Source: UBA724 sp964229545 (GTDB lineage: Bacteria > Bacteroidota > Bacteroidia > Flavobacteriales > Flavobacteriaceae). From it: a DNA stretch of 18,188 nucleotides. The notes beneath the pieces were generated by a model. That model saw only the letters and a program-made list of their open reading frames with translations. It ran no database searches and was not told the origin of the DNA. Positions 13,091-18,188 of the stretch are shown here, one piece after another. The stretch spans positions 1 to 18,188 of the forward strand of contig CAXRDP010000011.1 in the NCBI GenBank assembly GCA_964229545.1, read 5' to 3'. A program made the translations under genes and the position numbers. The first letter of the stretch is position 1; each line of letters begins with the position of its first letter.

Positions 13091-14185
13091 TTGCCTTTGA
13101 CTCAAAAAAACACCGCAAATCGATGGATGCGTAATCTCGGTGGGGTCTTGGGATTTGCGTATATAGGCTTGTGTGTTTTTGTTGCCCTATTTGCGTATGT
13201 ATTGTCCGGAGATGAATCTCGAAATGCCAACCAGATGCATCTGTCCATACATTCACAACCGCCCGGTTTTGAAGTTCAAATATTGCAAATTCCCAGCGAC
13301 CGCCCTGCTGCTTCTTCGTTTGAAAAACTCTTTTTTGGCGACCCTAACCTCAGCACAGCCTACCCAATTTCAAACTACCGACTGGAGGCTACGGGCATAC
13401 ACATTGAACACTTCAATTTTGATACCCGAGGTCAACAAGAGTGGATTGCATACGATGCGTTTCCGCAAGGTCTTGATCCGGAGACTATTGAATCATCATA
13501 CATTAGTACAAAAAAATTTCACTTAGGTACAGACCTTTTTGGAAGAGACATTTTAAGTCGTCTGTTGGTTGGCACCCGAATCTCATTGTCCATTGGCCTC
13601 ATAGCTGTTTTTATCTCTTTGGTGGTTGGTGTCATATTGGGCAGTTTGGGGGGCTATTTTGGAGGTACTGTGGATCGTGTGATTATGTGGATGATCAATG
13701 TGACATGGTCCATCCCTACCTTGTTGCTGGTCATCGCAATCTCCGTTGCCTTGGGCAAGGGTTTTTGGCAGGTGTTTATTGCGGTGGGTCTGACCATGTG
13801 GGTCGAGGTAGCTCGTATTGTTCGTGGACAAGTGATTAGCCTAAAAAACCGACAATTTGTAACCGCCGCAAGGGTGTTGGGTTTTTCATCAATTCGCATC
13901 ATTGGCAAGCATATTTTGCCCAACGCTTTTGGTCCCTTGGTGGTGATTACCGCTGCCAATTTTGCTGCAGCCATCCTGATAGAAAGTGGCTTGAGTTTCC
14001 TAGGTATTGGCGCCCAACCACCCGTACCGACTTGGGGAACTATGATTAAAGATCACTATCCGTTTTTATTGACCGGCAAGCCCTTTATGGCCTTGGCACC
14101 GGGATTGGCCATTATGCTTTTGGTGAGCTCTTTTATGATGGTGGGCAATGCCTTGCGCGATGCGTATGACCCCCAACTCAAATAA
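13091..14185 (+). CDS. ABC transporter permease, DppC/OppC family
   Basis: This 364-residue inner-membrane permease belongs to the binding-protein-dependent peptide/nickel group. An N-terminal helix (about 18-38) is followed by a long periplasmic segment (40-140) with NQMHLSIHSQPPGF, longer than in E. coli DppC. Then GTDLFGRDILSRLLVGTRIS introduces the core membrane helices. The EAA loop that contacts the ATPase is AARVLGFSSIRIIGKHILPN (about 258-277). The C-terminus has IGAQPPVPTWGTMI. I take the start as TTG 13091, 6 nt after the protease stop; ATG 13127 is an alternative that shortens the cytoplasmic tail by 12 residues. No partner permease, ATPase or binding protein is in the window. The stop is 3 nt from the stop of convergent rodA. 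Confidence 0.9.
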   Translation: MPLTQKNTANRWMRNLGGVLGFAYIGLCVFVALFAYVLSGDESRNANQMHLSIHSQPPGFEVQILQIPSDRPAASSFEKLFFGDPNLSTAYPISNYRLEATGIHIEHFNFDTRGQQEWIAYDAFPQGLDPETIESSYISTKKFHLGTDLFGRDILSRLLVGTRISLSIGLIAVFISLVVGVILGSLGGYFGGTVDRVIMWMINVTWSIPTLLLVIAISVALGKGFWQVFIAVGLTMWVEVARIVRGQVISLKNRQFVTAARVLGFSSIRIIGKHILPNAFGPLVVITAANFAAAILIESGLSFLGIGAQPPVPTWGTMIKDHYPFLLTGKPFMALAPGLAIMLLVSSFMMVGNALRDAYDPQLK

Positions 14186-14188
14186 AGA

Positions 14189-15445
14189 TTACCACTCATT
14201 GACACGGTTGGCATCGAGTCGCAAATAGATACCCAACAACAGGCTAAAAGCCAACAAATGTGACCCCCCGTAGCTCAAAAATGGCAAGGGAATGCCAATG
14301 GTTGGTATCAGACCCAGCACCATACCTAGATTGACACCAAAATGGGTAAGAATGAGCGCGACCACGGCATAGCAATAGATTCTGCTAAAGTCATTTTTTT
14401 GACGTTTTGCATGATACAATATGCGATGCATCAAACTCACAAAAAGTACAATTACCAAAAAAGCGCCCACAAATCCCCATTCCTCACCAATAGTGGTAAA
14501 TATATAATCGGTTTGTTGTTCGGGGACAAAGTCTCCTTTGGTCTGTGTGCCTTCTAAAAATCCTTTGCCCGAAAACCTTCCTGAACCAATGGCAATTTGA
14601 GATTGATTGATGTTGTAGCCGATTCCTTGGGTGTCTACTTCTTTCCCCAAAACGATGTTGAACCGATCTCTGTGTCGTTGTTCAAAAACGTTTTCAAAAA
14701 TGTAATTTACGGATTGTGCAAATCCCATGGCCAACACCAAAACTGCAAGTGTTGGCAACATTTTTTTCCGTCTTCTTTTATTGAGTAATATCGGAACGGA
14801 AATGACACATAAGCCTAGTAATATGTAGGTTACTGCCTTGACCCCCAACAAAAGTGTAAGGACAAACAAAACAACAAGCCCAAAAAATGACCATAGGTAA
14901 AATGAGGGCATGCCTTCTGCGTGTAATACCAAGAAAAAACTCAAAAACACCAGTGCACTTCCCGGATCAGGTTGGGGTAAAATGAGTAGGGCCGGTAGTA
15001 ATATGAGAATCAGCGCAACGCGGCGATGGCTCCGCCTTTTGAGGTCTGTATTGATGTCACTGATATGTTTGGTGATGGCCAGTGCTGCAATAACTTTTGC
15101 AAACTCAGCAGGTTGTAAACTAAATCCACCCAAACCATACCAAGACCTGGCTCCAGACACTTCAGTGCCAAACAAAAACAAACCGAGTAACAAAGCAATG
15201 ATCACCAGGTATGCGATACTTGAAAACCGCTCAAATATTTTGACGGGACTGAATTGTATAAACAATATCAAGGTCAGGCTTAGAATTGCAAAAAACAATT
15301 GTTTGCCAAAGGCATGTTGGAGTGAAAACATAGTCACCTCGGGGCTGTGGCTGGTGGAGTAGATGTTCACCAAGCCTATGGTCACCAAGCCCATGTATAG
15401 CAACAGCGTCACCCAATCAAACTTTAAAACGTATTTGCTATTCAT
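14189..15445 (-). CDS. rodA: Rod-shape SEDS glycosyltransferase RodA
   Basis: RodA polymerises peptidoglycan glycan strands together with PBP2 in the elongasome. From ATG 15445 the protein has 418 residues, with about ten hydrophobic helices. SEDS motifs seen: LQPAEFAKVIAALA, the extracellular loop with FVPEQQTDYIFTTIGEEWGF, whose Asp in TDYIF matches the catalytic Asp262 of E. coli RodA, and IPLPFLSYGGSHL near the end. The open frame extends upstream to 15505, but that part lies within mrdA; the chosen ATG overlaps the mrdA stop by 8 nt (ATGAATAG), the same arrangement as mreC-mreD. A central polar insertion (about residues 240-300) makes it longer than the E. coli protein. It is the last gene of the operon. 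Confidence 0.96.
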   Translation of the reverse strand: MNSKYVLKFDWVTLLLYMGLVTIGLVNIYSTSHSPEVTMFSLQHAFGKQLFFAILSLTLILFIQFSPVKIFERFSSIAYLVIIALLLGLFLFGTEVSGARSWYGLGGFSLQPAEFAKVIAALAITKHISDINTDLKRRSHRRVALILILLPALLILPQPDPGSALVFLSFFLVLHAEGMPSFYLWSFFGLVVLFVLTLLLGVKAVTYILLGLCVISVPILLNKRRRKKMLPTLAVLVLAMGFAQSVNYIFENVFEQRHRDRFNIVLGKEVDTQGIGYNINQSQIAIGSGRFSGKGFLEGTQTKGDFVPEQQTDYIFTTIGEEWGFVGAFLVIVLFVSLMHRILYHAKRQKNDFSRIYCYAVVALILTHFGVNLGMVLGLIPTIGIPLPFLSYGGSHLLAFSLLLGIYLRLDANRVNEW

Positions 15446-17300
15446 TGATTTCAAAAGGTTCTCCCGACAGGGGTTTGGCGTATTCTTCCAGCAGACTGCC
15501 TTCAAGCATTCGTTTCTCCAAATAGGTGCGTTTTACGGTACCTGTGAGATGTTTCTCTATAACCAGACTGGCTATGGGCGCGGCCCAACGACTGCCCCAA
15601 TACCCATTTTCTACAAACACCATGACGGCAATTTTCGGATTTTCTCTTGGCGCAAAAGCCACAAACATAGAGTGGTCTGTGAGTTGGGTACGCACACCGT
15701 CGATCTTGGTAAAATTCTCAACCGTCCCTGTTTTGCCGCAAACCTCGATGTCTCGAATGCGAGCGTTACGTGCAGTACCCCACTTGACCACATTGGACAT
15801 ACCCTCGATGACAGACTCGAAGTGAATGGAGTCTATACTGGTTTGTTTGCGTTCACGATAGATAATGTCAATAGAATCCTCAGATATTTTTTTGATAAAA
15901 TGAGGGATAACATAGGAACCTCTGTTGGCGATGGCTGCGGTCATATTGGCCAGTTGGATGGGTGTGGCTAATACCTCACCTTGTCCGATGGCATTGGAAA
16001 CCGAAGTGGCACCACGCCACCGTTGGTTGGGATACCAGTAGTTGTAATAAGCCGCATCGGGAATAAATCCCTTTTGACCTGTAGGGTGATCATACCCCAA
16101 ATAATTCCCCAAACCAAAACTTTTAATGTGGCTACTCCAAGCGTCCATTCCTTCTTGAGAGGTTTCATAACTATCGATTGTCGTACGATAAATATTCGAA
16201 AAATAGGTATTGCATGAGTTGTAAATGCCGCTATTGAGCCTACTGAAAGTTCCTACCTCACAGTGACATTTCATAAACTGACCTCTACCGTAAAAATGAC
16301 CTGCATTGCAGGTATAGCCTGTTCGTGGGGTGATGGTTTTTTCTTGAAGAGCAACTAGGGCATTGAGTAATTTAAAAGGGGATCCAGGCGGGTATTGTCC
16401 CTGCAAGCCTCTGTCGAAAAGAGGACGACTGATGGTGTCATTTTTAAGCAGGCTGAAATTTTCGGAACGCTCTCTACCTACCAAATAATCAGGATTGTAG
16501 TTCGGGACGCTCACATTCATAAGAATTTCACCGCTTTCGGGCTCAATGGCCACGATGCCACCACGCTTGTTTTTTAACAGTGATTCCCCGTATTCTTGGA
16601 GTGCAATATCTATGGTTAGGTAAATGTCTTTGGCGGGTGTGGGGAGGGTGTCTAGACTACCCGCTTTGTAAGGGCCAATGATTCTGTTAAACTTATCTCG
16701 CTGTAAATAACGAACCCCTTTTTGACCGCGAAGTTTGTTCTCATAGGTCTTTTCGATTCCTTGACGTCCGATGAGCTCCCCAGATTGATAGTAAGAGTCA
16801 CGCAGTATGTCCGAATTGTTGACCTCGCTTATATAACCCAAAATATTGGCGGCAGATTGCGTATTGTATTTTCGAAGGGAGCGTTTTTGAATATAGAACC
16901 CCGGAAACTTCCACATCTTTTCTTGCAACATGGCATAATCTTCTTTGGAAACTTGGGCCACAAAAACCGAGGGAATGCGTGTCGAATAGTTACGCGCTTT
17001 ATTAAGTTGGGTCAGATAGCGCGCTTTGTCGATTTTTAATAAGCCACAAAAAGCGAGGGTGTCATGGGCTCTGACACGTCGTGGAATTACCATCACATCG
17101 TAGGCAGGTTGGTTGCCTACAATTAAATGCCCGTTGCGGTCATAAATCAAGCCGCGTTCGGGGTAGATGTATTCTTTTAACACAGAATTTTGAAGAGATA
17201 AATCCTCATAGTCTGTGCTGATGACCTGCAAATAAAAAAGCCGTAGGGTAAATATGACCCCAATAGAATAGAGCAATACATAGAGCAGGCTTTTTCTCAT
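15438..17300 (-). CDS. mrdA: Penicillin-binding protein 2 (elongasome transpeptidase)
   Basis: The 620-residue class B PBP is a peptidoglycan DD-transpeptidase acting with RodA. An N-terminal membrane anchor (7-27) is followed by the pedestal region, with PERGLIYDRNGHLI at 47-60 and ELIGRQGIEKTYE at 175-187. The transpeptidase domain contains Ser307-Pro-Phe-Lys310 (context YPPGSPFK), Ser362-Cys-Asn364 (YNSCN) and Lys523-Thr-Gly525 (CGKTGT). The region before the second motif has several cysteines (CNAGHFYGRGQFMKCHC), as in E. coli PBP2, where a comparable CxC-containing loop occurs. Start ATG overlaps the mreD stop as ATGA; the stop overlaps the rodA start. Cotranslation with RodA fits the known RodA-PBP2 complex. 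Confidence 0.97.
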   Translation of the reverse strand: MRKSLLYVLLYSIGVIFTLRLFYLQVISTDYEDLSLQNSVLKEYIYPERGLIYDRNGHLIVGNQPAYDVMVIPRRVRAHDTLAFCGLLKIDKARYLTQLNKARNYSTRIPSVFVAQVSKEDYAMLQEKMWKFPGFYIQKRSLRKYNTQSAANILGYISEVNNSDILRDSYYQSGELIGRQGIEKTYENKLRGQKGVRYLQRDKFNRIIGPYKAGSLDTLPTPAKDIYLTIDIALQEYGESLLKNKRGGIVAIEPESGEILMNVSVPNYNPDYLVGRERSENFSLLKNDTISRPLFDRGLQGQYPPGSPFKLLNALVALQEKTITPRTGYTCNAGHFYGRGQFMKCHCEVGTFSRLNSGIYNSCNTYFSNIYRTTIDSYETSQEGMDAWSSHIKSFGLGNYLGYDHPTGQKGFIPDAAYYNYWYPNQRWRGATSVSNAIGQGEVLATPIQLANMTAAIANRGSYVIPHFIKKISEDSIDIIYRERKQTSIDSIHFESVIEGMSNVVKWGTARNARIRDIEVCGKTGTVENFTKIDGVRTQLTDHSMFVAFAPRENPKIAVMVFVENGYWGSRWAAPIASLVIEKHLTGTVKRTYLEKRMLEGSLLEEYAKPLSGEPFEINE

Positions 17301-17800
17301 TTTTTAGACACAAACAAAAACACAAATAGGCTCACCACTGCAGTGGTTAAAAATCCGTTTACAACGGTTTGCTGTAATACCCACAACCAACGATCCCAGC
17401 TGAAGGCGCTCAGCGTAAATAACACCAAATGGTGCATCATCACGACCAACATACAATATACAAACCACTGAGCAAAGGAAACTTTCGCAAATTTAATGGC
17501 ACTATAGTCGGCGCTTATGCCAAAAACAGAGCGTAGTATCATAGGGCGAACAAAAGCTGCACTAAGACAAGCGCCGGCCTGCAACCCCCCCGATAGCCCT
17601 ATCATATCAAGTGATAGCCCATAAAAAAATGATACAGCTATGAAGATGGTTTGATTTAAATAGGTGGGATATAGTATGATAAAAAGCAATGCGATATAGG
17701 GAACATATTGCTGAGCGATAAGCAACTTATCGAATATCAAACCCTGGGCCAAAACCAAGCCGACAAACAGAGCTACTATGTTAAATGTTCTGTTATTCAT
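17297..17800 (-). CDS. mreD: Rod shape-determining membrane protein MreD
   Basis: The 167-residue protein has about five hydrophobic helices: VALFVGLVLAQGLIFDKLLI at the N-terminus, then ALLFIILYPTYLNQTIFIAV, a helix with SFFYGLSLDMIGLSGGL, and two C-terminal helices ending in TAVVSLFVFLFVSKK. The DMIGLSGGLQAGAC region is the best-conserved part in this family. MreD is an inner-membrane part of the elongasome linked to MreC. Start ATG 17800 overlaps the mreC stop by 8 nt (ATGAATAA); the frame is open further upstream but that lies in mreC. Sequence conservation of MreD is low in general, so context adds much to the call. Confidence 0.9.
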   Translation of the reverse strand: MNNRTFNIVALFVGLVLAQGLIFDKLLIAQQYVPYIALLFIILYPTYLNQTIFIAVSFFYGLSLDMIGLSGGLQAGACLSAAFVRPMILRSVFGISADYSAIKFAKVSFAQWFVYCMLVVMMHHLVLFTLSAFSWDRWLWVLQQTVVNGFLTTAVVSLFVFLFVSKK

Positions 17801-18188
17801 CAGTTGGGTTTTGAAATGAGTCCATTTCGTTACGATCTGGATTTTCGATGACATAGACCACCCCCAGGTTGGTCATGTCTTGAAACAAAGTCACCTCGAT
17901 TTCGTAGAAATTGGTCAAAGGCTTTTGACTAAAATCACTTACAGTACCTATGGGGATTCCATTTGGGAATATGGTTGACATACCACCTGTTGTAATGGTA
18001 TCACCTATAGCTATAGATGCTGTATTGGGTACGTCGTTGAGTTTTAGAGCTGAAGGATTTCCTCCTTCCCATTTTAGACTGCCAAAATGATGGCTCTTTT
18101 TGAGCTTTGCGTTTACCTGAAGGTCTTTGTTGAGCAAAGACATAACTTGTGCATATCTTGGAGTGGTATGTCGAACTACGCCTACAAT
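17793..18188 (-). CDS. mreC: Rod shape-determining protein MreC, C-terminal part
   Basis: The last 131 residues are present; the 5' part is beyond the right edge. The visible part begins IVGVVRHTTPRYAQVMSLLN and continues with LKKSHHFGSLKWEGGNP, ASIAIGDTITTGGMSTIFPN and GIPIGTVSDF, the beta-rich tail domain typical of MreC (family core includes the GD.V.TSG..G.FP.G.PIG pattern, here with TTGG). MreC is a periplasmic scaffold that switches on PBP2-RodA. The C-terminal end after VVYVIENPDR is short and acidic (NEMDSFQNPTDE). It overlaps mreD by 8 nt. mreB would be expected just outside the window. Confidence 0.95.
   Translation of the reverse strand: MVGVVRHTTPRYAQVMSLLNKDLQVNAKLKKSHHFGSLKWEGGNPSALKLNDVPNTASIAIGDTITTGGMSTIFPNGIPIGTVSDFSQKPLTNFYEIEVTLFQDMTNLGVVYVIENPDRNEMDSFQNPTDE

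Noticed and set aside
15363..15971. A 202-codon plus-strand open frame within rodA and mrdA.
   Set aside because: It is antisense to strongly supported genes with all motifs intact, and its translation has no coherent fold pattern or start context.

Overview
The window looks like a chromosomal segment of a marine-type Flavobacteriaceae (Bacteroidota). Three things point there: promoter boxes of the TAnnTTTG type in front of several genes, an almost complete lack of Shine-Dalgarno sequences, and the gene set (GYDIA-type GHMP kinase next to a class II HMG-CoA reductase; a tight surE-lpxB-NlpC/P60-comEC cluster; a large tail-specific protease; mreC-mreD-PBP2-rodA). I cannot name the genus.

Layout. 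1-1819 (minus): 5' part of a GHMP kinase and a complete class II HMG-CoA reductase, overlapping by 16 nt, probably the mevalonate branch of isoprenoid synthesis. 1820-3143: an accessory insert with a single gene, a winged-helix/Fic fusion protein preceded by three copies of the box TGATAGGAT. The insert lies between two copies of a 76-bp direct repeat. That repeat is the 5' end and promoter of the HMG-CoA reductase gene; the right copy is an orphaned 27-codon fragment. 3224-5309 (plus): a POT-family peptide transporter and a secreted thioredoxin, overlapping by 14 nt. 5310-5476: a gene-free convergent spacer packed with palindromes. 5477-10104 (minus): a compressed five-gene unit, surE, a small membrane protein, lpxB, an NlpC/P60 lipoprotein and comEC. 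10212-10799 (minus): a hicA-hicB toxin-antitoxin pair with its own promoter and a palindrome over the -7 box. 10949-14185 (plus): a carboxy-terminal processing protease and a DppC/OppC-type permease. 14189-18188 (minus): the elongasome operon mreC-mreD-mrdA-rodA, entering from the right edge, with every junction overlapping.

Most of the window is conserved housekeeping content: cell envelope growth, lipid A, isoprenoids, peptide uptake and competence. The two accessory modules are the Fic insert and hicAB. The most interesting part is the Fic insert. Its FIC motif carries glutamine where the catalytic histidine is expected, its autoinhibitory motif is intact, it is fused to a DNA-binding domain, it has a putative self-operator, and it left a scar showing that it entered at the 5' end of a core metabolic gene and regenerated or replaced that end. 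No RNA genes, insertion sequences, CRISPR arrays or origins were seen, and no gene-free stretch is longer than about 200 bases.
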